Shown here: positions 12,105 to 21,426 of the stretch, in pieces
Layout: every line of letters begins with the position of its first letter
How positions within the stretch are numbered: the stretch's first letter is position 1
Assembly (NCBI RefSeq): GCF_032823475.1
Contig: NZ_CP127915.1
Location: 1,426,001-1,490,000 of the forward strand
Source: Acinetobacter sp. SAAs474
GTDB lineage: Bacteria; Pseudomonadota; Gammaproteobacteria; Pseudomonadales; Moraxellaceae
Direction of reading: 5' to 3'
DNA: 64,000 nt
The notes under the pieces: model-generated
Told to the model about the DNA's origin: nothing
The model's database searches: none
Seen by the model: the letters and a program-made list of their open reading frames with translations, nothing else
Translations under genes and position numbers: made by a program

Positions 12105-12416
12105 ATGTTAGAAGATTTATTGCTGCCAATGTTTGATGATGAATATTACCCAGATATTCTTGTTGCGGAAATTCAGCAACACATTGAACAATTTTCCAAG
12201 CATATTGAAAAAAATGTAACTGATTCGGATATTTACCGCATTGCTGATGACACTGTAGCAAAAATTAATGAAATGAAACCTCAGTTCGAGGATTTGGATT
12301 CAAGTTTGGATGCTGTTGCTGCAGATTATATTGCGGAAGCGATGATGATGATTGTTCAGGCTTATGGTTATATGGATATTGAAATGGAAGCCTTGGTTTC
12401 AAATCGAGCATGGTAA
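12105..12416 (+). CDS. Small acidic protein, DUF5713-like
   Basis: 103 residues, acidic, all-helical by composition, with no signal or membrane segment. The start LPMFDDEYYPDILVAEIQQHI and the later helix AADYIAEAMMMIVQAYGY resemble the DUF5713 family of small proteins of unknown function; I am moderately sure of this. Monocistronic, 182 bases after folP. No catalytic motif is visible. Confidence 0.6.
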   Translation: MLEDLLLPMFDDEYYPDILVAEIQQHIEQFSKHIEKNVTDSDIYRIADDTVAKINEMKPQFEDLDSSLDAVAADYIAEAMMMIVQAYGYMDIEMEALVSNRAW

Positions 12417-12662
12417 TTGTTGTTTAATGATATGGTCATTGGTGCAAATAGGTAGGTAAATGGCACGTATGATATAGATGACGATTATGGAATGATAGCG
12501 CGCCTTAAATGGGTTAAAACGAATTCACTATTTGGCATTTATATCATATTATTTATGAAATGATAAAAATATCGTCATTATGATATGTGTATTTTATCAG
12601 CTGCTTGCGGCAGAGTGGATAGATTTGGTTTAGTAGATAAGACGAAGTTAAATTTTACATAT
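12417..12662. other. Gene-free stretch before the tRNA-Leu locus
   Basis: About 245 bases with no convincing ORF or RNA on either strand. The tRNA-Leu terminator begins at 12663. Confidence 0.5.
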
Positions 12663-12684
12663 AAAAAAACCAGCATAATGCTGG
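12663..12684 (-). terminator. Terminator of tRNA-Leu copy A
   Basis: On the minus strand CCAGCATTATGCTGG is followed by seven T. Identical in the second tRNA-Leu locus. Confidence 0.9.
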
Positions 12685-12719
12685 ATATTTTATTGCACCA
12701 TCTTTATTTAGACTTAAGA

Positions 12720-12805
12720 TGGTGCCCGAGGCCAGACTCGAACTGGCACGCTTTGTGGGCGGGGGATTTTAAATCCCCTGTGTCTACCGATTTCACCACT
12801 CGGGC
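12720..12805 (-). tRNA. tRNA-Leu(UAA), copy A
   Basis: 86 nt including encoded CCA. Acceptor arms GCCCGAG/CTCGGGC pair perfectly. The anticodon loop TTTAAAA inside stem GGGGA/TCCCC gives anticodon UAA. A long variable arm, as expected of tRNA-Leu, and the T-loop GTTCGAGTC are present. Nearly identical to the copy at 13923-14008. Confidence 0.97.
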
Positions 12806-13087
12806 ATGTGCGTCATAATAGAGGAGTAAATAAAGCTTGGCAAGTCTATTTTGAATAGATTGCTTTATTTTCAAGCAAATGAATTTGTTGTGAATAAAAA
12901 ATATACAAAATATTCAAATTATACATCACCATATAGACAATATTTTTTATAAAGACTGTTGATTGTTGCGGTGTTGGAGTGAAATTTTTTTAGTTGTTTG
13001 ATATTTTGTCGGTGTTATCTATGCTAAGCAGATTGAATGGCTGAGCAAAGCAGATATATTCCCGACGATGAATATGAGCATGTCAAA
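12806..13087. other. Intergenic stretch between tRNA-Leu A and the membrane-protein gene
   Basis: About 280 AT-rich bases. It should hold the promoter of tRNA-Leu copy A, which is separated from copy B by a terminator and a whole gene. No ORF or other RNA is supported. Confidence 0.45.
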
Positions 13088-13813
13088 CTATTTCATTAAC
13101 TCATCAATATAGGTCTCAAGATTGATATATTTTAGGTTTTGATACAGCGCTTTTTCAAACTTTTGTAATGTTTGATGGGTTTGTATGGCTGTGTTTCGTT
13201 GTTGTTGTAGATGGGGGTAGTATGCGGATGATTTTTTATAAAACTTCATTTTTAGGGAAATTTTTACGACTTGTAGATGGGATGAGAAGCAGGCTTGGCG
13301 AATATGGCGTAACTGAACCAGTACTTGACTTGAGGTGTGGGGTTTAAATAGGTTTTCTTTGATCAGGCCAATAAAGCCATAGCTGATACTGAAAAAAAAT
13401 AATGCACTTAATAGTAATGAACTTTCTAAAAATTTGATATTGATGGCTTGTAAGATAATTAATATTGTAATTCTGAGCGGAATATTTTTGATAGATTGAT
13501 AGAGATGTGTAGATGAGTGGCGAATTTGATAAATAATGAAGGGTGAAATAAGCATAAAACATAAGGTAATGAATAAAATTCCAATGGCATAGCTGAGAAA
13601 ATTCCCGACCTCGTGCAGTAAATAAACATGGAGTAGATAAACGCTTGGTATAAAGATTATCCCTGCAATTAACCAAGGTAAAAACTCTTTCCATTCATCC
13701 AGTGCTCCATGGACAGGGATGAGTCCGTACAATAAGCGCGGTTTTTTAAATGCTTCAGGGTATTGATTAAAGAGTTGGTTATAACGCTCTAAAATTTGTT
13801 GTTGAGTCATCAT
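13088..13813 (-). CDS. Unknown membrane protein between two tRNA-Leu genes
   Basis: 241 residues with no family I recognise. A soluble N-terminus (MTQQQILERYNQLFNQYPEAF) is followed by about four hydrophobic segments (near 47-62, 70-95, 112-127 and 130-148) and a basic C-terminal half rich in Gln, His and Lys, with a probable helical end. No ribosome site stands out before the double ATG. It is bracketed by two copies of tRNA-Leu plus terminator, which suggests it arrived with, or was trapped by, a tRNA-gene duplication. Base use is similar to neighbours. Confidence 0.7.
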   Translation of the reverse strand: MMTQQQILERYNQLFNQYPEAFKKPRLLYGLIPVHGALDEWKEFLPWLIAGIIFIPSVYLLHVYLLHEVGNFLSYAIGILFITLCFMLISPFIIYQIRHSSTHLYQSIKNIPLRITILIILQAINIKFLESSLLLSALFFFSISYGFIGLIKENLFKPHTSSQVLVQLRHIRQACFSSHLQVVKISLKMKFYKKSSAYYPHLQQQRNTAIQTHQTLQKFEKALYQNLKYINLETYIDELMK

Positions 13814-13871
13814 AGGGAATACAGGTTATCTTTAGCGTTTATTGTGTTTTTTAGTGAGGAAATTTAGACAT

Positions 13872-13893
13872 AAAAAAACCAGCATAATGCTGG
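13872..13893 (-). terminator. Terminator of the tRNA-Cys / tRNA-Leu copy B unit
   Basis: CCAGCATTATGCTGG plus seven T on the minus strand, the same hairpin as at 12663-12684. Confidence 0.9.
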
Positions 13894-13922
13894 ATATTTT
13901 ATTACACCATCTTGATTTAAGA

Positions 13923-14008
13923 TGGTGCCCGAGGCCAGACTCGAACTGGCACGCTTTGTGGGCGGGGGATTTTAAATCCCCTGTGTCTACCGATTTCACC
14001 ACTCGGGC
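13923..14008 (-). tRNA. tRNA-Leu(UAA), copy B
   Basis: 86 nt with encoded CCA and the same sequence features as copy A: anticodon UAA and acceptor GCCCGAG/CTCGGGC. It lies 9 bases downstream of tRNA-Cys and is almost certainly cut from the same transcript. Its trailer can pair with the CCA end: CACCATCTT and AAGATGGTG form a 9-bp stem. Confidence 0.97.
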
Positions 14009-14017
14009 TTAACAAGA

Positions 14018-14091
14018 TGGAGGCGGAGGTCGGAATCGAACCGGCGTCCACGGAGTTGCAGTCCGCTGCATGACCACTCTGCCACCCCGCC
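14018..14091 (-). tRNA. tRNA-Cys(GCA)
   Basis: 74 nt with encoded CCA. Acceptor arms GGCGGGG/CCTCCGCC region pair; the anticodon loop CTGCAAC in stem GCGGA/TCCGT gives GCA. T-arm GCCGGTTCGATTCCGAC is typical. First gene of the Cys-Leu transcript. Confidence 0.96.
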
Positions 14092-14245
14092 GCGTCTTGT
14101 TGATGCGTATATTAGCAAGCTCTGAAAAAAAAACAATACTATGATGCTATTGTATGCACATAAAAACAGCATATAACAGCAAATAATTTAAATATTCATG
14201 TAAAATACGCCAAATTGATTAATATCAACACTTGGGAGATGGGCT

Positions 14246-15094
14246 GTGGCATTAGTTTTGGATGGGCGTGCATTAGCGAAAAAAATTGAAGCTGACTTAT
14301 TGATTCGAGTAGAAGCACTTAAAGAAAAAACAGGGCGGACCCCAATTTTAGCGACTATTTTAGTTGGTGATGATGGTGCATCTGCAACTTATGTACGGAT
14401 GAAAGGGAATGCTTGTCGTCGTGTCGGTATGGATTCTTTAAAGGTAGAGCTACCGAAAGAAACCACGACTGAACAGTTGTTGGCTGAAATTGAAAAATTA
14501 AATGCCAATCCTGATGTGCATGGTATTTTATTGCAGCATCCAGTACCTGCACAAATTGATGAGCGTGCATGCTTTGATGCAATTTCTCTTGCTAAAGATG
14601 TTGATGGTGTAACATGTCTTGGTTTTGGTCGTATGGCCATGGGTGAGGCTGCTTATGGTTCAGCAACACCAGCAGGTATTATGACGATTTTGCAGCAAAA
14701 CCAAATTGAAATTGCTGGGAAACATGCCGTTGTTGTAGGACGTTCTGCTATTTTGGGTAAGCCGATGGCGATGATGTTGTTACAAGCCAATGCCACTGTG
14801 ACGATTTGTCACTCACGGACAGAAAATTTAGCTGAATTCGTTAAGCAAGCAGATATTGTGGTGGGTGCTGTCGGTAAGGCTGAATTAATTCAGCAAGACT
14901 GGATTAAGCCTGGTGCTGTTGTGGTTGATGCTGGCTTCCATCCGCGTGATGGTGGTGGTGTTGGTGACATTCAATTACAAGGTATTGAAAATATTGCTGC
15001 TGCCTATACCCCAGTGCCAGGCGGTGTAGGCCCAATGACGATTACTACATTAATTCGTCAAACGGTTGAAGCGGCTGAAAAAGCACTCGCTTAA
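14246..15094 (+). CDS. folD: Bifunctional methylene-THF dehydrogenase / cyclohydrolase
   Basis: 282 residues. Interconverts methylene-, methenyl- and formyl-tetrahydrofolate for one-carbon supply. Seen: catalytic [16 protein letters not shown] (Tyr and the Lys two residues on, near 50-53), LLQHPVP, the segment [17 protein letters not shown] loop [16 protein letters not shown], and the C-terminal [17 protein letters not shown] start at 14246 with GGGAGAT 6 bases upstream. Monocistronic; ends in a strong terminator. Confidence 0.96.
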   Translation: MALVLDGRALAKKIEADLLIRVEALKEKTGRTPILATILVGDDGASATYVRMKGNACRRVGMDSLKVELPKETTTEQLLAEIEKLNANPDVHGILLQHPVPAQIDERACFDAISLAKDVDGVTCLGFGRMAMGEAAYGSATPAGIMTILQQNQIEIAGKHAVVVGRSAILGKPMAMMLLQANATVTICHSRTENLAEFVKQADIVVGAVGKAELIQQDWIKPGAVVVDAGFHPRDGGGVGDIQLQGIENIAAAYTPVPGGVGPMTITTLIRQTVEAAEKALA

Positions 15095-15104
15095 GTACTA
15101 TGTT

Positions 15105-15140
15105 GGGAGAGCTTGTGCTTCAACAAGCATTCTCCCTTTT
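15105..15140 (+). terminator. Terminator of folD
   Basis: Long stem GGGAGA-GCTTGT / ACAAGC-TCTCCC with a 2-base bulge, followed by TTTT. Confidence 0.8.
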
Positions 15141-15401
15141 GAATTTATTTGTTAGAGATTGATCCGTTGTTTGCTGCATTTTTATTGTAAAATCATGGTG
15201 AGAATAGATCGATATAATCGACTACCATGATCAGTGATAAGATTGTGTTATATAATGGGTTGATCTATGGTTAAGCTATTGAAAAATTAACATTTATTTC
15301 GAGATAAAAAATAATTTTCTGTGCGTAATGAGTGATTTTTATATGCTCAATATGATGTGACATCGCTATATCGTACAATAAGTGGGTAATGAGATTTTTT
15401 G
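15141..15401. other. Intergenic stretch upstream of the methyltransferase
   Basis: About 260 AT-rich bases with the promoter of the next gene presumably inside. No ORF, RNA or operator is convincing. Confidence 0.4.
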
Positions 15402-16070
15402 ATGTATAGTCCTGTTCAAACACGTCAAGCACCGGCACATTTACTGAGCGCTTTGCATAAGGTCATTCCAAACTGTGGATTGCAAGCACAAGTATTACCT
15501 GGCACACCGATTTCACTGTGGTTAATTCCTCCCGTATTTCCTGCTGAAGCTTTAGATGATGAGGTTATTCGACGTATTTGGCATGATACACCATATTGGA
15601 TCTTTTGTTGGGCATCTGGCTTAGCGATGGCGCAGTGGTTATTGAAAGAACCGCAGCATGTCAAAGATCAGGTGGTATTGGATTTTGGTGCTGGTTCAGG
15701 AGTGGTGGCGATTGCTGCCAAAATGGCTGGTGCTAAACGGGTGATTTGCTGTGATATTGATCCAATTAGTTTGCAAGCATGTCGAGCCAATGCTGCTTTA
15801 AATGCAGTTGAACTTGAATATTTGGACGATCTATATCGCGCAGAAGACATTGATGTACTTTTGGCAGCAGATGTTTTATATGATCAATCCAATCGATTTT
15901 TTTTAGACGAATTTTTAAAATTTTCCCCGATGGTATGGGTAGCAGATAGTCGAGTAAAAAATTTTAGTCATCCTCGCTATATCAAGCTCGATGAGCGTAG
16001 TGCCACAACATGGCCTGATTTAGATGAATCAGCAGAATTTAATCAGGTCAGCTTCTATCAAACAGTTTAA
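15402..16070 (+). CDS. Class I SAM-dependent methyltransferase (ETFB-lysine / PrmA-like)
   Basis: 222 residues. SAM-binding motif I is VLDFGAGSGVVAIAAKMAGA (about 86-105), followed by the acidic end of beta-2, CCDIDPISLQACRANAALN, and a later LLAADVLYDQSN. This arrangement matches the protein-lysine methyltransferase group that includes ETFB-lysine methyltransferase and ribosomal L11 methyltransferase relatives; it lacks the PrmA N-terminal domain. ATG 15402 is preceded by an in-frame TTG, which I do not use. Substrate unknown; electron-transfer flavoprotein beta is a guess from family. Confidence 0.75.
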   Translation: MYSPVQTRQAPAHLLSALHKVIPNCGLQAQVLPGTPISLWLIPPVFPAEALDDEVIRRIWHDTPYWIFCWASGLAMAQWLLKEPQHVKDQVVLDFGAGSGVVAIAAKMAGAKRVICCDIDPISLQACRANAALNAVELEYLDDLYRAEDIDVLLAADVLYDQSNRFFLDEFLKFSPMVWVADSRVKNFSHPRYIKLDERSATTWPDLDESAEFNQVSFYQTV

Positions 16071-16114
16071 GGATTGCTGAAATTTGGTTACATCAACAAT
16101 CCTCAATTTAATAT

Positions 16115-16540
16115 TCAAGAACAGGTATAGCGAACCACATGGAGAGTTGCTGGGCGTGCATCTAGCGCTTGGCGTGTAGCATAATCTTCGCTGTTATAAA
16201 GATTAGGTGTATTGGATAGGCCAATACTGGTTCTTGATTGACCAATTTGACGACCAAAAGTTACATCTTTTTCTGAATTAATAATTTCATTAATACTTAA
16301 AATTTTTAAGCTATAGACTTTATTTTTACCTAACACTTTTGCGCAGGCATTTTGTAATTTGGACTCATCTAATGATTGATTTTTGCGTCCTGCCAAAGTG
16401 TACGCAATCGTTGCTGTATGTTCAGTTTTATTTTCGACTTGATAGCCTACATTACCATTATATTGACGTGCTGTGGTTTGACATGCAGTTAGCCCAATTG
16501 CAATTGCACTAAGTCCCAATAACTTATAAATATTATTCAT
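16115..16540 (-). CDS. Putative lipoprotein of unknown function
   Basis: 141 residues. A short signal peptide ends in a lipobox, IGLTAC, with Cys20 as the lipidation site, followed by Gln, which favours outer-membrane sorting. The mature part looks like a small mixed alpha/beta domain with a late Cys. I recognise no family. Monocistronic, convergent with the methyltransferase and divergent from maeA. Confidence 0.72.
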   Translation of the reverse strand: MNNIYKLLGLSAIAIGLTACQTTARQYNGNVGYQVENKTEHTATIAYTLAGRKNQSLDESKLQNACAKVLGKNKVYSLKILSINEIINSEKDVTFGRQIGQSRTSIGLSNTPNLYNSEDYATRQALDARPATLHVVRYTCS

Positions 16541-16840
16541 TTAAAAATATCCTGCTCTCGTTATAGCAACGAGTATGCCATAAGGCGTTATAATTCTCGA
16601 TCAAAGATAGAACTTGTTTTGCAAAAATATGAATATAATTTGTAAATAATATCCTTCTGTTAAGGATTAAGATGTTCATCAAACTTATTACCATCAACGA
16701 TATGGTTGGTTGAATTAGATTTCTTTTTAAAAAGAACTGTTAATAAAATGTAAATATCACTGTATTTAACCAAACATCCGATTGTTATTTATGCAGTAGA
16801 AATCTAAGATAAACAGATAACAAACCTTAGAGATAAAAAA
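16541..16840. other. Divergent control region, lipoprotein / malic enzyme
   Basis: 300 bases. It holds a perfect 16-bp palindrome TTCTTTTTAAAAAGAA at 16721-16736, about 105 bases before the maeA start, which could be an operator or chance in AT-rich DNA. No ORF or RNA seen. Confidence 0.4.
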
Positions 16841-18475
16841 ATGAGTGATAATAACGTATTACTGGGTGAAGAGTTATTAAATAACGCGATTTTAAATCGA
16901 GGAACAGCATTTTCTATAGAACAAAGAAAACGTTTTGGTCTATTGGGTTTGTTACCAGAAAAAGTGGAAACAGAAGAAGAACAACTAGAACGTGTTATGT
17001 TTCAAGTTAAAAGTAGAGCAACTGACTTGGATCGTTATATTTATTTAGCTGCTTTACATGATACAGATGAGGTTTTGTATTTTAAAGCACTTATGTCTGA
17101 TCCTGCTTATTTTATGCCTTTGGTATATACCCCGACAGTTGGAGAAGCATGTCAAAATTATGACAAAATTATGCGTCGTCCACGTGGGTTATATTTACCA
17201 ATTACGCGTCAGAATGAACTGGATGAATTGCTAGGCAATTGGTATGAACCTGATGTGCGTTTTATTGTAGTTACTGATGGTGAGCGTATTTTGGGTCTTG
17301 GTGATCAGGGTATTGGTGGGATGGGTATTCCGATTGGGAAGTTGTCATTATATACCGCATGTGCTGGTGTTCCACCGCATGTCACTTTACCCATTACCCT
17401 TGATGTTGGTACCAATAATCAAGGTCGTCTCAACGGAACAACCTATTTGGGATTAAAGCAGCCGCGTGTTACTGGACCCGAATATGATGATTTTATTGAG
17501 GCTTTTATTCAATCCGTACAGCGTGTATTTCCAAAAGCATGTATTCAGTTTGAAGATTTTGCATTTGCTCATGCAGCACCGATATTGGCAAAATATCGTG
17601 ATAAAGTGTGTTGTTTTAATGATGATATTCAAGGTACAGCTGCAGTAGCACTGGCGGGTATCCAAACAGCACTTCGTATTACGCAGCAACCTTTAACTGA
17701 GCAGCGTATTTTATTTTTTGGTGCTGGAACTGCCGCTGTAGGTATTGCCACTTTGTTGGTGAAAGCGCTGATGATGAATGGGTTAAGTGAAGCAGAAGCA
17801 CGCCAGCACTGCTGGATGTTTGATGTACATGGTTTGTTGCAAAGTCAACGACAGGATTTAGCTGATTTTCAACAGCCTTTTGCACATGAACACCATGCAG
17901 TAGAAAACTTTGTTGATGCTATTCATTGTTTAAAACCTACTGCCATTATTGGTGTATCTACGGTAGGCAAAGCATTTAATCAGGCAGTAATTGAAGCTAT
18001 GGCACAGCATAATTCTCGTCCGATTATCTTGCCATTTTCCAATCCAACTGAACATTCGGAGTGTTCAGCAGAGGATGCTTATACCTGGTCTAAGGGGCAG
18101 GCGATTTTTGCTAGTGGTAGCCCATTCCCACCGGTACATTTTAATAATCAATTATTTATGCCGGGGCAAGGTAATAATGTTTATATTTTCCCTGCCATGG
18201 GAATGGCAATTTATGTAACTGGTGCTAAATTTGTTACCGATGAAATGTTTATTGTTGCTGCAAAAGCTTTATCAGAAGAGGTATCGAGTAATTATTTGGA
18301 CTTGGGTTTAATATTTCCACCACAACAAGAAATTCTGCCTGTTTCCTTAAAAGTTGCAGCGAAAATTGCCGCATATATTTTTGATCATGGTTTGGCAACC
18401 GTACCATGTCCAGAAGATATTGATGCTTATATTGGGCAAATGGCATATCAACCTACTTATCCAGATATGGAATAA
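16841..18475 (+). CDS. maeA: NAD-dependent malic enzyme (SfcA/MaeA type)
   Basis: 544 residues. Oxidative decarboxylation of malate to pyruvate. Seen: substrate loop VYTPTVGEACQNY with catalytic Tyr, RGLYLPI, the conserved VVTDGERILGLGDQGIGGMGIPIGK (Lys as general base), metal site QFEDFA and CFNDDIQGTAAVALAG, and dinucleotide fold FFGAGTAAVGIA near 292. The length and long N-terminal domain fit the NAD-type rather than the MaeB fusion. Followed after 65 bases by an AEC carrier with a good ribosome site, probably one operon for malate use. Confidence 0.93.
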   Translation: MSDNNVLLGEELLNNAILNRGTAFSIEQRKRFGLLGLLPEKVETEEEQLERVMFQVKSRATDLDRYIYLAALHDTDEVLYFKALMSDPAYFMPLVYTPTVGEACQNYDKIMRRPRGLYLPITRQNELDELLGNWYEPDVRFIVVTDGERILGLGDQGIGGMGIPIGKLSLYTACAGVPPHVTLPITLDVGTNNQGRLNGTTYLGLKQPRVTGPEYDDFIEAFIQSVQRVFPKACIQFEDFAFAHAAPILAKYRDKVCCFNDDIQGTAAVALAGIQTALRITQQPLTEQRILFFGAGTAAVGIATLLVKALMMNGLSEAEARQHCWMFDVHGLLQSQRQDLADFQQPFAHEHHAVENFVDAIHCLKPTAIIGVSTVGKAFNQAVIEAMAQHNSRPIILPFSNPTEHSECSAEDAYTWSKGQAIFASGSPFPPVHFNNQLFMPGQGNNVYIFPAMGMAIYVTGAKFVTDEMFIVAAKALSEEVSSNYLDLGLIFPPQQEILPVSLKVAAKIAAYIFDHGLATVPCPEDIDAYIGQMAYQPTYPDME

Positions 18476-18540
18476 ATAGCGATGATTTTATATCGGCACA
18501 TTATTTGAGCTGATATTCAGTCACTATAGGAGATGTTGAT

Positions 18541-19464
18541 ATGCTGCACATCATTCTTTCAGCCATGGGGCCGATTATTGTTGGTTTAGCGATTGGCTTT
18601 ATTTGTGGTAAAAAAAAGTACTTTACACCTGATACTGAAAAAGCTTTTGCAGATTTTGTGGTGAAAATTGCACTTCCTGCTGCTTTATTTGTGTCTGCGG
18701 CAACGGTTTCACCGAGTATCTTACTCAATGTTGATTATTTTTTATCTTTAGCAGCCGGATTAATTCTGACATTTATCTTGGGTTTGATTATTGCTAAATT
18801 TATTTTTAAGCATAATCGCCATGATGGCACCATGCAAGCATTGACCATGTCTTTTCCTGATATGGCATATTGTGGACCACCAGTATTATTGGCAACTGTG
18901 GGGTCATCTGGGCTGATTGCAATGGTGATGGGTAATATTATCTATACGGTGATTATTATTCCAATTGCGATGCTGTTATTGAGTGAAGAGCAGAAAAAAC
19001 AAAGTATTTGGCAAGCTGTCGCTAAAAGTGTGTCACAACCTTTGGTGGTTTTACCAATTTTAGGTGCTGTTGTTGCAATTTCAGGCATTAAGTTACCTCA
19101 GGTATTGTATGCATCTGTAGATGAGTTAGGTAAGTGTGCTGGTGGTGTGGCATTGTTTTTTTTAGGTTTAATGATTTCGCATATCAAGCTTAAAATTAAT
19201 TTTGAAATGCTGTGTAATCTATTTGTGAAAAATATATTGCAGGCTGCAATTATTCTTATGGTTGCAATCGCATTAGGACTTGAGGGGGGATTGTTAAAAT
19301 CGGCATTTATTATTGGTATTTTACCGACAGCAACAGCCGTTCCTGCATTGGCGATGAGCTATAAGGCATACGAAGAAGATGCGGCAGCCGCAGTTTTTCT
19401 TAGTACCTTATGTTCGTTAGTGACGATTGTTTTGGGGATTATTATTATTGAAATGTGGTTATAA
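18541..19464 (+). CDS. AEC-family carrier (auxin efflux / malonate transporter type)
   Basis: 307 residues with about ten membrane segments in two five-helix halves, typical of the AEC family (MIHSILSAMGPIIVGLAIGF-like start; central SFPDMAYCGPPVL; C-terminal PTATAVPALAMSY with the conserved Pro pair). GGAGAT precedes the ATG. Because it follows malic enzyme, malate or another dicarboxylate is a reasonable substrate guess; family members also carry malonate or auxin. Ends in the hairpin shared with pckG. Confidence 0.82.
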   Translation: MLHIILSAMGPIIVGLAIGFICGKKKYFTPDTEKAFADFVVKIALPAALFVSAATVSPSILLNVDYFLSLAAGLILTFILGLIIAKFIFKHNRHDGTMQALTMSFPDMAYCGPPVLLATVGSSGLIAMVMGNIIYTVIIIPIAMLLLSEEQKKQSIWQAVAKSVSQPLVVLPILGAVVAISGIKLPQVLYASVDELGKCAGGVALFFLGLMISHIKLKINFEMLCNLFVKNILQAAIILMVAIALGLEGGLLKSAFIIGILPTATAVPALAMSYKAYEEDAAAAVFLSTLCSLVTIVLGIIIIEMWL

Positions 19465-19555
19465 AAAGAGTACCTATATTATTGATATGTTTATGATAAA
19501 TTGCAGGGTGTAACATCACATCTATCGATATTGTTGTAGATCATGAATCTTAAAA

Positions 19556-19586
19556 TAAAAAAGGCCGCAACAGCGACCTTTTTTAT
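19556..19586. terminator. Bidirectional terminator between the AEC carrier and pckG
   Basis: AAAAAAGGCCGC and GCGACCTTTTTT pair with one mismatch around an AACA loop, with A and T runs on the two sides. Serves the convergent units. Confidence 0.8.
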
Positions 19587-19596
19587 GCAATTGCAA

Positions 19597-21426
19597 TTAC
19601 GCCGATTGAACAGCAGCAATTAATTCAGCTTGACGCACTTTAAGTGCTTCTGGTAAGCGATCACCTAATTTGTTAAACAATTCAGTGTGGCTTTCCAGTT
19701 CTTTTAACCACTGATCTTTATCTTGAGCAGTCACAAGTTCAAATTGTGCTTTGCTAAAGTCTAAACCAGTCCAGTTAAGTTGTTCATAAGTTGGAACACG
19801 GCCAATTGGTGTTTCAACTGCGTCAGCACGACCTTCACAACGATCAATGATCCACTCAAGCACACGCATATTTTGACCAAAACCAGGCCATACAAAATTG
19901 CCTTCTGCATCACGACGGAACCAGTTGACGTTATAGATGCCAGGGAGTTTGTTGCCAGCAGCTTCAGCTTTAGCAGCAACTTGTTCGCCAAGCTCTAACC
20001 AGTGGCTAAAGTAATCTGCCATGTTGTAACCTGCAAATGGAAGCATCGCAAATGGATCGCGACGTACAACACCTTGTTGGCCAACAGCGGCAGCAGTGGT
20101 TTCAGAGCCCATTGTTGCTGCTTTATAAACACCATCTACCCAGTCAAATGCTTCTGAAATAAGTGGCACAGTGTCTGCACGACGACCACCAAAGATAAAT
20201 GCAGAGATAGGAACACCCGCTGGATTTTCCCAGTCAGCATCAATAGATGGACATTGACCTGCTGATACTGTGAAGCGTGCATTTGGATGTGCAGCCTTTT
20301 CATCACCTGTATGTGCTTGGCCTTTCCAGTTGGTTAAGTTTGCTGGTACTTCTTTAGAAAGACCTTCCCACCATACTTCACCGTTGTCTGTCACGGCAAC
20401 GTTGGTGTAGATTACATCTTTATGTAATGTTGCCATACAGTTTGGATTGGTTTTGGTATTTGTACCTGGTGCAACACCAAAGAAACCTGCTTCAGGGTTA
20501 ATAGCATACAAACGACCATCTTCACCTGGTTTAATCCAAGCAATATCATCACCAACAGTTTCAATTTTCCAGCCTTCGTAACCTGCTGGTGGAATAAGCA
20601 TGGCAAAGTTGGTTTTACCGCAAGCAGATGGGAATGCAGCAGCAATATAATGTTTTTCACCTTGGGGATTGGTTACACCAAGAATTAACATATGTTCAGC
20701 TAACCAGCCTTGTTGACGGCCCATAGATGATGCGATACGTAATGCAAGACATTTTTTACCTAATAATGCATTGCCGCCATAACCAGAACCATAAGACCAG
20801 ATTTCACGTGTTTCTGGATAATGTACGATGTATTTTTCTGGATTACATGGCCAAGCAACGTCTTTTTCACCTTCAGCAAGTGGCGCGCCGACAGTGTGTA
20901 CACAAGGGATAAATTCGCCATCAGTACCTAACACATCATAAACTGCTTTGCCCATACGTGCCATTTTAGACATGCTGACAGCAACATATGGTGAATCTGT
21001 GAGTTCAATACCAATATGTGCAATATGAGAACCCAAAGGTCCCATTGAAAATGGAACAACATATAAGGTGCGACCTTGCATTGAGCCATCAAATAAGCCA
21101 TTTAGGCGAGCTCGCATTTCTGCTGGTGCTTCCCAGTTGTTTGTTGCACCTGCATCTTCTTGCTTTTCAGAACAAATAAAAGTACGACCTTCAACACGCG
21201 CAACGTCAGAAGGATCAGAATTAGCAAGATAAGAACCAGGATGTTTTTCTTGGTTAAGTGCTTGCATTGTGCCGTTAGCGATCATCAAATCGATATAACG
21301 TTGATATTCTTCTTCGCTACCGTCACACCATTCAATTTTTGCTGGTTTTGTTAATTTAGCAATTTCTTCCACCCAAGCAATAAGCTTAGGGTGACGAACG
21401 AATTCTGGTGCGTTCACTTGGGTCAT
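19597..21426 (-). CDS. pckG: Phosphoenolpyruvate carboxykinase (GTP)
   Basis: 609 residues, GTP class. Makes PEP from oxaloacetate for gluconeogenesis. Seen: P-loop [13 protein letters not shown] with the hyper-reactive Cys of the GTP enzymes, [21 protein letters not shown] metal site, [20 protein letters not shown] near the N-terminus, and the R-rich [16 protein letters not shown] 21426 gives [10 protein letters not shown]. Acinetobacter species use gluconeogenic substrates, which fits the malic enzyme next to it. A long upstream region (680 bases) precedes it. Confidence 0.96.
   Translation of the reverse strand: MTQVNAPEFVRHPKLIAWVEEIAKLTKPAKIEWCDGSEEEYQRYIDLMIANGTMQALNQEKHPGSYLANSDPSDVARVEGRTFICSEKQEDAGATNNWEAPAEMRARLNGLFDGSMQGRTLYVVPFSMGPLGSHIAHIGIELTDSPYVAVSMSKMARMGKAVYDVLGTDGEFIPCVHTVGAPLAEGEKDVAWPCNPEKYIVHYPETREIWSYGSGYGGNALLGKKCLALRIASSMGRQQGWLAEHMLILGVTNPQGEKHYIAAAFPSACGKTNFAMLIPPAGYEGWKIETVGDDIAWIKPGEDGRLYAINPEAGFFGVAPGTNTKTNPNCMATLHKDVIYTNVAVTDNGEVWWEGLSKEVPANLTNWKGQAHTGDEKAAHPNARFTVSAGQCPSIDADWENPAGVPISAFIFGGRRADTVPLISEAFDWVDGVYKAATMGSETTAAAVGQQGVVRRDPFAMLPFAGYNMADYFSHWLELGEQVAAKAEAAGNKLPGIYNVNWFRRDAEGNFVWPGFGQNMRVLEWIIDRCEGRADAVETPIGRVPTYEQLNWTGLDFSKAQFELVTAQDKDQWLKELESHTELFNKLGDRLPEALKVRQAELIAAVQSA

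Larger units (their letters stand above)
12661..14008. repeat. Direct repeat: duplicated tRNA-Leu locus flanking one gene
   Basis: The blocks 12661-12805 and 13871-14008 share terminator, trailer and whole tRNA-Leu. Differences are confined to the trailer: one G/A change and a loop of 11 versus 5 bases. The block contains no integrase, so I read it as a segmental duplication rather than a mobile element with attachment sites. Confidence 0.75.

Noticed and set aside
12585..12818. Plus-strand ORF across tRNA-Leu copy A
   Set aside because: It is the antisense of the tRNA and its terminator, with no coding character of its own.
12661..14008. Integrative element with tRNA-Leu attachment sites
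   Set aside because: Both copies are whole tRNA genes with trailers, and there is no integrase or other mobility gene between.
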